The position numbers and the translations under genes were made by a program. A model generated the notes under the pieces. It ran no database searches and was not told the origin of the DNA. It was given only the letters and a program-made list of their open reading frames with translations. DNA of 39,572 bases. Origin: Leucobacter sp. G161 (GTDB lineage Bacteria > Actinomycetota > Actinomycetes > Actinomycetales > Microbacteriaceae). Positions 31,850 through 38,999 of this stretch are shown here, piece by piece. The DNA lies in assembly GCF_001482305.1 (NCBI RefSeq), contig NZ_LOHP01000102.1:1-39572 (forward strand), written 5' to 3'. Within the stretch, counting starts at the first letter, position 1; each line of letters begins with the position of its first letter.

Positions 31850-31863
31850 ATCCGTGCCCGATG

Positions 31864-31888
31864 TTCGAATACTGTGCGAATATTCGAA
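31864..31888. repeat. inverted repeat TTCGAATA-N9-TATTCGAA
   Basis: Perfect eight-base arms, 17 bases centre to centre, just after the DnaA-box cluster. Each arm also contains the palindrome TTCGAA. Possible protein-binding site; it does not match the actinobacterial LexA box. Confidence 0.4.
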
Positions 31889-31979
31889 GATTCTCCGCGG
31901 AGGGCCAACGCGTCAGCGCCCACGCCCGCGCACGCCACATAGCGGCCCGTGCGGAGCACAGCAGCGGTCTGAAAACACA

Positions 31980-32014
31980 AAACGCCCGGCCAGAATATTT
32001 CTGACCGGGCGTTT
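31980..32014. terminator. rho-independent terminator of the former tRNA gene
   Basis: AAACGCCCGGCCAGAA and TTCTGACCGGGCGTTT form a 16-base stem with one mismatch and a three-base loop, with A and T tails. It lies five bases beyond the 3' end of the tRNA fragment (minus strand), where a tRNA terminator belongs. Confidence 0.85.
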
Positions 32015-32018
32015 CTCG

Positions 32019-32048
32019 TGGTGGCGGGTGAGAGATTCGAACTCACGT
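32019..32048 (-). other. 3' end of a tRNA gene, probable prophage attachment site
   Basis: The minus strand reads GTGAG-TTCGAAT-CTCTC-ACCCGCC-A-CCA: T-arm, 3' acceptor strand, discriminator and encoded CCA, followed by a terminator. The 5' two thirds of a tRNA are missing to the right. The T-stem has one mismatch (GTGAG against CTCTC) as in a hybrid att site. A phage that integrates in a tRNA gene leaves exactly such a 3' stub on the side away from its integrase. The intact copy should lie at the far end of the prophage, outside the window. Isotype not assignable; the acceptor would be GGCGGGT. Confidence 0.65.
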
Positions 32049-32209
32049 AGCTTGCGCGGCTGATATACAAGTGTCATTCATAGGGAGTCACAGTTCATCA
32101 CAGCCCTTATGTCGTAACGCCTGTGATTATTTGTGAACCATTGTGCGCCTCAAACAAAGGCCCGTAAATGGCCCGCAGAGATGCCCGGCGACGCGACCCC
32201 CAATAGCCT

Positions 32210-32231
32210 CGCGCAATTCTCAAATTGCGCG
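32210..32231. repeat. inverted repeat near the prophage left end
   Basis: CGCGCAATT-CTCA-AATTGCGCG, perfect nine-base arms. Either an operator or a hairpin in the leader of the first prophage gene. Confidence 0.5.
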
Positions 32232-32256
32232 TAGACTATCCCCCAACAGGTTCTTT

Positions 32257-32313
32257 AAGGCCCGTCACAACTAGATCCCCCAGCGAATGGGGAATCGACT
32301 TGTGGCGGGCCTT
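32257..32313 (+). other. long hairpin before the first prophage gene
   Basis: AAGGCCCGTCACAA and TTGTGGCGGGCCTT pair over 14 bases with one mismatch, the loop itself containing ATCCCC/GGGGAT. The right arm is followed by TGTCG, with only a short T-run, so it could end leftover transcription from the left. It starts 79 bases before the first gene. Confidence 0.55.
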
Positions 32314-32335
32314 TGTCGTTCTACCGGAGGAACAC

Positions 32336-33001
32336 ATGACTGACACGGCTCGGGCGGTACAACGCCTCACACAAACACACACCGTCCACCTCGACGGCGC
32401 AGAGTACGAGTGCGCTCCCCTGCTCGATCAGCTACGCGAAGCGATCTCCTCATCAACAGGTGCCGGATCAGGCGGCGGAGGCGGCGTTGGTGGGAACCTG
32501 CTCAACCTCGACGCACTCAACCTCTGGGAATACATCGACGGAATCACGCGTGGCTGGCTCCGCACGTGGGGCACCGACCACGGCGGCGAACTCACCGAAG
32601 CTGTACAGCGACTCTCCCACGCGATCCAGGCACAACATGCGGCCGGCGCGATCGATGACGACTTCCGCGAACGCCTCGATGCTGCCTTCGGCAAATGGGT
32701 GTGGCAGATCGAGGATCTCTTCGACCCGCCCCACCAGAAGGAACTCACCGCCCCATGCCCCGAATGCGGGGAACGCCACCACCTTGTCCAGGAGAAGGAT
32801 GAAGACGGGCACGTCATCGACACCCGCCAGCAAGCCGCAGTCTCAATACCGATCAAACGCGGCCGCGCCGTCATCGCCGAATGCCGGAGCTGCGGCGCGA
32901 TGTGGGCCACAGAGAGCGAACTTGTCGGGCTCGCTGAAGCGATGGGCCTCGAAGTCGACGTCGTCGCGCTCCGCGAGCTCGCAGCGGGTGTAGCAGCATG
33001 A
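32336..33001 (+). CDS. prophage protein with zinc ribbon, unknown
   Basis: 221 residues from ATG 32336 with GGAGG five bases upstream. A glycine-rich linker (about 45-54) separates an N-terminal part from a helical middle ('LWEYIDGITRGWLRTWGTDH', 'WQIEDLFDPP'). A C-terminal zinc ribbon follows, built from CPECGERH at about 144 and CRSCGAMW at about 189. I know similar proteins at the left end of actinophage genomes next to terminase genes (DUF7341-like), but no role is established. Plausibly a DNA-binding packaging accessory. The stop overlaps the next gene in ATGA. Confidence 0.75.
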   Translation: MTDTARAVQRLTQTHTVHLDGAEYECAPLLDQLREAISSSTGAGSGGGGGVGGNLLNLDALNLWEYIDGITRGWLRTWGTDHGGELTEAVQRLSHAIQAQHAAGAIDDDFRERLDAAFGKWVWQIEDLFDPPHQKELTAPCPECGERHHLVQEKDEDGHVIDTRQQAAVSIPIKRGRAVIAECRSCGAMWATESELVGLAEAMGLEVDVVALRELAAGVAA

Positions 33002-33201
33002 CCCCCGGCCACATTCTCCTTGCGTGGTTCGTGGGCGCGGTAGTGACATGTTTTGCGGCCATTATGGCGTCCCCCGCGGAGAGCAAGCGCACGGTCGCTC
33101 GGATCGCCCTATCTGCCCCAGTCTGGCCCTTGTGGATAGTTGTCGGCCTGGTGTCCGCGTGGCTCACCGCAGAGCCGTGGCCCACCACTCGTTCGAAGTA
33201 A
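32998..33201 (+). CDS. small prophage membrane protein (67 aa)
   Basis: ATG 32998 overlaps the previous stop by four bases. Two hydrophobic helices: 'ILLAWFVGAVVTCFAAIMA' and 'SAPVWPLWIVVGLVSAWLTA', with a basic loop between. Unknown function. The overlap and the charge pattern support it as a true gene. Confidence 0.7.
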   Translation: MTPGHILLAWFVGAVVTCFAAIMASPAESKRTVARIALSAPVWPLWIVVGLVSAWLTAEPWPTTRSK

Positions 33202-33253
33202 TGTTTGCAACACATCTTCGATCATGGTAGATTCGTACCACGCACTTCAAGTG

Positions 33254-33281
33254 ACCCCGGACAGCCTCACGGCACCGGGGT
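33254..33281 (+). terminator. hairpin before the tRNA-like gene
   Basis: ACCCCGG and CCGGGGT with a 14-base loop, followed by TTCTTGCTTTCT. Likely ends transcription of the two-gene unit to its left. Confidence 0.55.
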
Positions 33282-33334
33282 TTCTTGCTTTCTGCGCCCA
33301 TAACTGAATAGCTCGCACACCGGTGCGGGCACTT

Positions 33335-33406
33335 GACGCTCTAGCCCAACTGGTAGAGGCAGCCTGATAAGGGACCACAGTCCAGGTTCGAATCCTGGTG
33401 GCGTCA
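33335..33406 (+). tRNA. tRNA-like gene in the prophage, anticodon arm not canonical
   Basis: 72 bases with tRNA spacing: acceptor GACGCTC with TGGCGTC, D-arm GCCCAACTGGTAGAGGC and a perfect T-arm CCAGG-TTCGAAT-CCTGG. The anticodon arm (bases 27-43, GCCTGATAAGGGACCAC) does not pair in the normal register. Position 33 T would give anticodon AAG; shifting by two bases gives GAT, also with weak stems. It is either a degenerate phage tRNA, an unusual one, or a tRNA mimic. It has no encoded CCA beyond CA. Confidence 0.5.
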
Positions 33407-33745
33407 CAATGCAGCCCTTCCCGGCGTGACGGGAGCCCGAAGCCTCAGGCTTCACTGGCGGAACAGCGATCGTGCACGGTCGCATCACGCATCAACGGAC
33501 GGCCCAACGGGTCGAGCCGTAACGGCCCCGCTCACGCGTGGCCTGCTCCTGGGGCGTCCTCTGCACTCCTGCGGTGGGTGTTCCTTGTAGCTTGCAATAC
33601 AAGGCCCGGTATTGGGAACTGTTGCAAGAGCCTGCGGCATGACGATGCGCGGCAGGCACACATTCTTCCTCCGCGCCGTACCGCTGACAACACCCTTACC
33701 GAACCGGGTACGAGCGCGGAGGAACCTACCTGACGGAGGCGCGCC
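33407..33745. other. 339-base stretch without a supported gene
   Basis: An open frame runs through much of it but has no ribosome site and an odd composition. Visible structure is limited to CAATAC (33595-33600)/GTATTG (33609-33614). Perhaps a leader or replaced phage gene; nothing else is seen. Confidence 0.4.
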
Positions 33746-33880
33746 ATGGCTGACCGCTACGAGTGCGAGGACTGCGGCAAGCCGTGGAACAGCCTCTCCG
33801 CCGTCATGCAGTGCCCCTGCGACCGATACGACCGCCACGGGTACCCGAGGGGCGACCGATACACCGAGGAGAACCGATGA
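33746..33880 (+). CDS. 44-residue zinc-finger-like prophage protein
   Basis: ATG 33746 with GACGGAGG six bases upstream; not found by length-based gene calls. 'YECEDCGKPW' and 'MQCPCDRYDRHG' give four cysteines and a histidine, enough for one zinc site. The tail is Arg/Glu/Tyr-rich. The stop overlaps an upstream start option of the next gene. The ribosome site and cysteine spacing argue for a real gene; function unknown. Confidence 0.65.
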   Translation: MADRYECEDCGKPWNSLSAVMQCPCDRYDRHGYPRGDRYTEENR

Positions 33881-33894
33881 GCCAGGAGGTCACC

Positions 33895-34116
33895 ATGACC
33901 GCTATCACCGTCACCACGACCAGCAAGGAACGCGTCGAGCTCCCTGAGCGCAACCGCCCCCACTACGCCCAGGCAGCAGCCCTCGCGCTCGAGCACGGCC
34001 CCACACAGCCGCTCGCCCTCGCACGCGTCCAAGAGTACGTCACCGCCGACAAATACCAGGGCGGCATCGAGCACGTGTACGAGTGGACCTTCATCCCCAA
34101 GGCCCCCGCAAACTAA
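33895..34116 (+). CDS. small prophage protein (73 aa), unknown
   Basis: ATG 33895 with GGAGG five bases upstream. ATG 33877, overlapping the previous stop, is open in the same frame and would add six residues. The protein has a beta-rich start (ITVTTTSKERVELPE) and ends 'QGGIEHVYEWTFIPKAPAN'. No family recognised. Probably cotranslated with the zinc-finger-like gene. Confidence 0.6.
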   Translation: MTAITVTTTSKERVELPERNRPHYAQAAALALEHGPTQPLALARVQEYVTADKYQGGIEHVYEWTFIPKAPAN

Positions 34117-34186
34117 CCCCGGGGGCAACCAAACCCCAGAGGGGCCAACAACAAACCCGCCCCTCCACACACCGAGGCGGCCACAC

Positions 34187-34567
34187 ATGACCATCCCCCT
34201 CAACAGCAACGGACACCGTCGCCGCCAACTCAGAGCCCGCGTCCTCGCAGAACAAACCCACTGCGCCTTGTGCGGACAGAGAGTCGACAAGACCCTCAAG
34301 ACCGAACCAGGCAAACACTACAAGAAGTGCACCAACACCAACTGCCAAGGCTGCCTGCCACACCCAATGCGCCCCGAAGTCGACGAAGACATCCCACGCG
34401 CAAAAGGCGGTTCACCATTACAACGCGACAACTGCAACCTGATGCACCGAACCTGCAACCAGCGCAAGGGCACAATGACCCTCGCAGAAGCCCGCAAGCA
34501 ACACGCTGAAACGGCCACACAAGCCACAGCACAACGCACACCAGTCAAAGCATCACCCATCTGGTGA
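34187..34567 (+). CDS. HNH endonuclease
   Basis: 126 residues. CALCGQ (about 25) and CTNTNCQGC (about 47) form a zinc site, and 'EVDEDIPRAKGGSPLQRDNC' followed by 'NLMHRTCNQRKGT' is the beta-beta-alpha-metal nuclease core with H and N residues. The first His of the motif, usually in a D-H pair before the acidic loop, reads VDEDIP here, so the general-base position is atypical. HNH genes beside terminase genes are standard in tailed phages and assist DNA packaging at cohesive ends. Confidence 0.8.
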   Translation: MTIPLNSNGHRRRQLRARVLAEQTHCALCGQRVDKTLKTEPGKHYKKCTNTNCQGCLPHPMRPEVDEDIPRAKGGSPLQRDNCNLMHRTCNQRKGTMTLAEARKQHAETATQATAQRTPVKASPIW

Positions 34568-34691
34568 ACACGCGCCCCAGCAGCCACACACGGCCCCCTG
34601 GCACACCACCCCCCTCCCCCTGCGCGAAGGCTCACCCTCGGCATTGAGCCGTTCTATCCCTGAGGTTTTTTTCTTTACGGAGGTGGTTCGG

Positions 34692-34979
34692 ATGGCTAAG
34701 CCCCCTGCACTGCGTGCCGTCGAGGTTGGTGAGGTTCCCCCTCCTGTGCTGTCTCTTGCTGAGGCTGTTGAGCGTGGCGACTACTTGCAGATCCTCCTTG
34801 CGCAGCGGCGGTCGATTGTGACTGACCTGCCTGACGAGAAGGGGCCGGCGAAGGCTGCACTGCATCGTCAGTTGGCGTTGCTGTCGAAGGAGATTGAGGC
34901 GCTGCAGGCGAAGGACGCTGAGGATACTGAAGGTGGCGCTGATGTCGAAGACCAGGAGTTCGACGCCGCTTCTTTCTGA
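34692..34979 (+). CDS. probable terminase small subunit
   Basis: 95 residues from ATG 34692 with GGAGGTGG five bases upstream. Helical, with 'LSLAEAVERGDYLQILLAQR' and 'AALHRQLALLSKEIEALQAK', and an acidic tail. Such short helical proteins directly before terL in actinophages are taken as small terminase subunits. No DNA-binding motif is certain. The gene overlaps terL by 38 bases. Confidence 0.65.
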   Translation: MAKPPALRAVEVGEVPPPVLSLAEAVERGDYLQILLAQRRSIVTDLPDEKGPAKAALHRQLALLSKEIEALQAKDAEDTEGGADVEDQEFDAASF

Positions 34980-36515
34980 TGTTGCCCGTCACCTTGTAAT
35001 CCCGTCTGGGATCGTGACGACTGCATGGCCTTCCGTGCGCGCCGAGTGTCTCCGTCTGGGGATCGAGTTTGACCCGTGGCAGGAGGGCGCAGGCTGGGTC
35101 GCGCTGGGCAAGCGCGCCGACGGCATGTTTGCTGCGTCAGTCGGTGGGGTCGTGTTCTCGATCCCCCGCCAGGTCGGGAAGACGTTCTTCATCGGTCGGT
35201 GACGTTCGCGCTGTGCATGCTGAACCCTGGCACGCTCGTCATCTGGACGGCGCACCAGCTGGCGACCGCGGGCGAGACGTTCCGTTCAATGCAGGCGATG
35301 GCGAAGAAACCGAAGGTGCGCCCGTTCATCAAGCAGATCCGGCTCGGCTCTGGCGATGCGGCGATCGAGTTCACGAACGGTTCCCGCATCCTGTTCGGTG
35401 CGCGCGAGCGAGGCTTCGGCCTCGGCTTCACGAAAGTCGGGATCCTCATCCTCGATGAGGGGCAGCGCCTCACCGAGAAGACGATGGACGACCTCGTGCC
35501 AACGATGAACCAGGCAGACAACCCACTGATGTTCATCGTAGGGACTCCCCCGCGGCCAACTGACCAGGGTGAAGAGTTCAAGACTCGACGCCGCAAGGCG
35601 CTCGAGGTGAAGCGTGAGCGTGCTGACGGCGCTGACCCTGAGTTCAACATGATGTACCTCGAGTTCTCCGCGGATCCGTCGCTGCGTCCCGAGCTGTGGA
35701 AGCCCGGGCACGTGGATTGGTCTGCGGTCGCGATCGCGAACCCGTCTTACCCGAAGCGCACCCCCAAGCAAGCGGTTATGCGCATGCTGGAGAACTTGCG
35801 GCCTGAGTCGATCAGGCGCGAAGCGTTCGGAGTGTGGGATGACGACCAGGCCGGATCCCGGCAGATCTCCGAGGCCGAATGGCGTGCGTCAGGCATCACT
35901 GAGACTCCGACCGATGGGCTGTGGGTCTACTCGGTCGCGTTCAACCTCGACGGCACCAGGCTGTCTCTCGGCGGCGGTTTGAAGCATGAGGGCGGCGTAC
36001 ACGTCGAACTCATTGATGCTGCTGACGGGGACATTGCGGCAGGTCTTGGCGCGCTCGCTGACTGGCTTGCTGCACGGTGGCGGAAGGCTGCACAGATTGT
36101 GCTGTCGGGCGCTTCTGGTGCTCCCGTCCTCGCTCAACTGCTGCGGGATCGGGGCGTGCCTGACGCGGTGCTCAAGATCGCGAACACCCCGGAGTACACG
36201 ACGTCGTGTTCGATGACGTTGGATGCTGTGCGGGCGTCTGCGAAGGCTGCGAAGGCCAACGCCGAGCTCGCGCCCGATGAGGTGCTCCCGCTGCCGTTCA
36301 CGCACCTTGCGGACGACGGGCAGGCGCAGCTTGACGAGTCGGTGGCGATCTCCGACAAGAAGCTTCGCGGCAACTCGGGGGCGTGGGGCTGGATACCCAC
36401 AACGCCTGACGGCGACGAGACACCAATCGAAGCGGTGAGCCTTGCTTACTGGCTGGCGATGACAACAAAACGGAAGCCGTACGGCGAGAAAGAACGGAGG
36501 GCCGTGTTCCTATGA
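34942..36515 (+). pseudogene. terminase large subunit, split by a frameshift
   Basis: ATP-driven DNA packaging motor and headful/cos nuclease. The first frame, from ATG 34942 (AAGGTGG five bases upstream), holds 'GIEFDPWQEGAGWVALGKRA' and the Walker A 'SIPRQVGKTFFIGR', then meets TGA at 35200-35202. One base back, the sequence goes on as 'VTFALCMLNPGTLVIWTAHQ' with 'VGILILDEGQRLTE' (Walker B) and ATPase motif 'PLMFIVGTPPRPTDQGEEF'. The RNase H-like nuclease domain follows ('VYSVAFNLDGTRLSLGGG'). One extra G in the CGG|TGA junction would restore a protein of about 525 residues. No slippery heptamer is present, so programmed frameshifting is unlikely. Confidence 0.8.
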
Positions 36516-37951
36516 GTGCTTCGTTCTATCACGCAGGTTCCATCCCGAATGTTGGGCTCGAGGGGTCTGAGCATGACCTGTTCGCGAAACTGTTCGCGAC
36601 GTGGGAGTCCAAGCGTCGCCGGAACCTTCTGCGCACGGTCTACTACGAGGGCAAGAACGCCCTGAAGGACTTCGGTATCGCGGTCCCTCCGCAGATGCAG
36701 CGCGCGTTCACGCCGCTGCAGGAGATCGCCAAGGGTGTCCACGCTATGACTGATCGTTCGGTGCTCGAGGGGTTCGTCTCGCCGGCGGGGAGGGATGACC
36801 CGTTCGGGCTCGCGGAGACACTGGACGAGAACGACTTCATCTCCGAGTTCGACCTGGCAACGACGTCGAGCGCGATCCACGCGTGCGCGTTCCTCACCGT
36901 CTCGCACGGTGATGTCGCGGCGGGTGAACCGGAACTGCTCGTGCTTCCTCGCGCTGCTGATTCTTCGGCGGCGACGTGGGATACGCGCCGGCGTAAGCTC
37001 GGCGGGTTCCTGTCGGTCACGGAGACTGACCAGACCGGGCCTACCGAGATGGTGTTCTACACGTGGGACAAGGTGTACGCGTTCTCGAAACAGCCTTCGG
37101 GCCGGTGGAAGAGTGCGGTCGTTGCGAACCCGCTCGGTGAGGTTTCGGTGTCGCGGCTCGTACTGCAGCCGGAACTGAACCGGCCATTCGGGCACTCCCG
37201 GATCAGCCGTACCGCGATGGGGCTCACTGACGCGATGATCCGCACGCTGCTGCGTGCTGAGGTGTCGGCCGAGTTCTATTCGGCGGACAAGTACTGGCTG
37301 TTCGGTGCGGACGTATCGAAGTTCATCGGTGACGATAAGTGGTCTGCCGTGATGGGCCGGATGAACGCGATCGACGTCGACAACCCGGAACAGAAGCCGG
37401 ACATTCACCGCTTCCAGGGAGCTTCACCACAGCCACACACTGAGCAGCTTCGGATGCTGAAGAGCCTCTTCGCAGACGACCAGCAGCTTGAGGTGCGGTG
37501 GGCTGACGCGTCGAACCCGTCGTCTGCTGACGCGATCTACGCCGCCAAGGAAGAACTCATCATGAAGACCCGAACGGCGAACCGGACGTGGGGCCGCGGC
37601 GCCGTGAAGGCGATGCAGCTCGCGGTGCGCCTGCGCGACGGGCTGGGGAGTGTGTCCACTGAGCTTCGCGGCTTGCAGGCACAGTTCACGGATCCTGCGA
37701 TCGTGTCGCCGTCGGCGCGTGCGGACGCGTTCTCGAAGCTTGCTGCAGCGATCAAGGACGATTCACCGTTCGCGATGTCTGAGGTCGGGCTCGAGTATGC
37801 GGGCCTGACTCGGGATCAGATCATGCGGTTCAAGGTTGATGAGCAGCGGCGCAGGGCGGGCTCGCGGATCAGTGAGCTCGTGGAGGCCGCGAAGTCGGTT
37901 CGCCAGGATGCTGAGCAGCCAGCCAGCCAGCCAGCCAGCCAGCGGCCTTGA
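36512..37951 (+). CDS. phage portal protein, C-terminus altered by a repeat frameshift
   Basis: Forms the ring through which DNA enters the head. ATG 36512 overlaps the terL stop by four bases. 479 residues as read. 'AKLFATWESKRRRNLLRTVY' and 'PLQEIAKGVHAMTDRSVLEG' begin it, and 'AMGLTDAMIRTLLRAEVSAE' with 'GRMNAIDVDNPEQKPDIHRF' mark the core of SPP1-like actinophage portals. The frame ends in QPASQPASQRP, coded by a (CAGC)7 repeat, and stops at 37951. The neighbouring frame continues as a plausible portal tail to 38105. With six repeat units the protein would be 529 residues. The clip and wing domains are intact; only the last 50 residues are lost. Confidence 0.85.
   Translation: MSASFYHAGSIPNVGLEGSEHDLFAKLFATWESKRRRNLLRTVYYEGKNALKDFGIAVPPQMQRAFTPLQEIAKGVHAMTDRSVLEGFVSPAGRDDPFGLAETLDENDFISEFDLATTSSAIHACAFLTVSHGDVAAGEPELLVLPRAADSSAATWDTRRRKLGGFLSVTETDQTGPTEMVFYTWDKVYAFSKQPSGRWKSAVVANPLGEVSVSRLVLQPELNRPFGHSRISRTAMGLTDAMIRTLLRAEVSAEFYSADKYWLFGADVSKFIGDDKWSAVMGRMNAIDVDNPEQKPDIHRFQGASPQPHTEQLRMLKSLFADDQQLEVRWADASNPSSADAIYAAKEELIMKTRTANRTWGRGAVKAMQLAVRLRDGLGSVSTELRGLQAQFTDPAIVSPSARADAFSKLAAAIKDDSPFAMSEVGLEYAGLTRDQIMRFKVDEQRRRAGSRISELVEAAKSVRQDAEQPASQPASQRP
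37916..37943 (+). repeat. (CAGC)7 tetranucleotide repeat in the portal gene
   Basis: Seven perfect CAGC units. One unit changes the reading frame. Seven units, as here, give a stop after eight bases; six or nine give the longer portal. Repeats of this kind mutate by strand slippage. Confidence 0.85.
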
Positions 37952-38105
37952 ATCTGCCCAGGTAGTGAAGGCCCAAGCAGACGCGCTCGGCGTGCTCAGG
38001 CGCGCGGGTGTGGACGCTGACGATGCTGCGCGCAGGTCGGGCCTTGAAGGGCTCAAGTTCATCCCCGGCCAGCCGATCACGATCAAGCAGGCAAGCGAAG
38101 ACTAG
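37944..38105 (+). pseudogene. out-of-frame portal C-terminus
   Basis: The frame continuing from the repeat gives 'ESAQVVKAQADALGVLRRAG', 'DADDAARRSGLEGLKFIPGQ' and a stop at 38105, nine bases before the next ATG. 'LRRAGVDxDDAARRxGLEG' is a common ending of actinophage portal proteins, so this is the natural tail of the gene, displaced by four bases. Confidence 0.7.
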
Positions 38106-38114
38106 GGGGCAGCG

Positions 38115-38915
38115 ATGGCGAGTCCAGCTCAGGTAGAAGAGTTCCGAACCGCCACCGCCGAACTCGCGTCACTCGCGCGCACCCAGATCCGGGATCTGCT
38201 GAGCGCAGTGAGCGCCTCGGCGGACCCCGTGAAGGTGCGTGATCTGCTCGTGCGGGTGTTCCCGGACTTCATGACGTCGTTCGGGGACACCTCCGCGGTG
38301 CTCGGCGCAGACTTCTACGACGCCTCCCGCAATATCGCCCCGTCTGCCGGGACACTGCAAACAGTGTTCGCGCAGCCCGCGAAAGTGAAGCAGTCCGAAG
38401 GTGTTGCGCGGTGGGCTGTCGGCTCGCTCTTCCTGGATGATCCGGACTGGGATCTCTTCGAGTCGCAGCTCCTCGGCGGCGCGCAACGCCTCGTGTTGCA
38501 GCCAGCCCGCCAGACGATCGACCTGCTGTCTCGGGCTGATGCCCGGTCGGGGAAGGTCGCGGCGGTGCGCTGGTCGCGGAGCGTGAACCCGGGGCGAGCG
38601 AAGTCGGGCAAGTCGTGTGACTTCTGCATCATGCTCGCCGGCCGCGGGCCCGTCTACAAGTCGGACGCAGCGAGCGGCATGGTCGTTGGGCGCGGCACTG
38701 ACTCATCGATCGCGTTGGACGAATCGGGGAACCGCCGAAAGGGCTACATCGGCGGTGTCGGTGGTGGGGTCAAAGCGCGCGGAGGCCGCGGGCTTGAGAA
38801 CAGCTACCACGACAACTGCCATTGCGTGCCCGTGCCGACGTTCTACCAGCGCGAGACGCGCTCCTTCAATGTTCGCGGGTACGAGCGGCGAGAGTCCGTT
38901 CTTGTCCCGTTCTGA
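38115..38915 (+). CDS. MuF-like minor head protein
   Basis: 266 residues from ATG 38115 (GGGGCAG three bases upstream). An alpha-helical N-terminal half is followed by a C-terminal Phage_Mu_F-type domain. The domain shows 'SGKSCDFCIMLAGRGPVYKS' with a CxxC zinc half, 'YHDNCHCVPVPTFY' with the matching H/C pair, and a glycine-rich loop between. Such proteins sit next to the portal and assist head morphogenesis. The order portal, MuF, scaffold is classic. Confidence 0.85.
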   Translation: MASPAQVEEFRTATAELASLARTQIRDLLSAVSASADPVKVRDLLVRVFPDFMTSFGDTSAVLGADFYDASRNIAPSAGTLQTVFAQPAKVKQSEGVARWAVGSLFLDDPDWDLFESQLLGGAQRLVLQPARQTIDLLSRADARSGKVAAVRWSRSVNPGRAKSGKSCDFCIMLAGRGPVYKSDAASGMVVGRGTDSSIALDESGNRRKGYIGGVGGGVKARGGRGLENSYHDNCHCVPVPTFYQRETRSFNVRGYERRESVLVPF

Positions 38916-38920
38916 ATCTT

Positions 38921-38938
38921 CCACGGTTTCTTCCGTGG
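38921..38938 (+). other. hairpin between MuF and scaffold genes
   Basis: CCACGG-TTTCTT-CCGTGG, six-base arms, just after the MuF stop. The 84-base gap has further inverted CCGTACG/CGTACGG, so the scaffold mRNA leader is structured. No T-run, so not a strong terminator. Confidence 0.45.
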
Positions 38939-38999
38939 CCGTACGCGACGGTTTCGCGGTCATGCCCGTACGGGGCTTAAACGGTAAAGGAGTCTCAGT

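Larger units (their letters stand above)
31633..32335. other. 703-base gene-free region between tdk and the first prophage gene
   Basis: No coding frame with a ribosome site is seen. From left to right it holds five DnaA-box-like 9-mers, an inverted repeat TTCGAATA/TATTCGAA, a strong terminator, the 3' end of a tRNA gene and two further hairpins, each listed on its own. It contains the chromosome-prophage junction. Confidence 0.7.

Noticed and set aside
33398..33733. 111-residue frame after the tRNA-like gene
   Set aside because: Starts inside the tRNA-like gene, lacks a ribosome site and has mixed low-complexity sequence.
35190..35215. Programmed frameshift in terL
   Set aside because: The join needs a -1 shift, but no X-XXY-YYZ heptamer or following hairpin is visible; a lost G is simpler.
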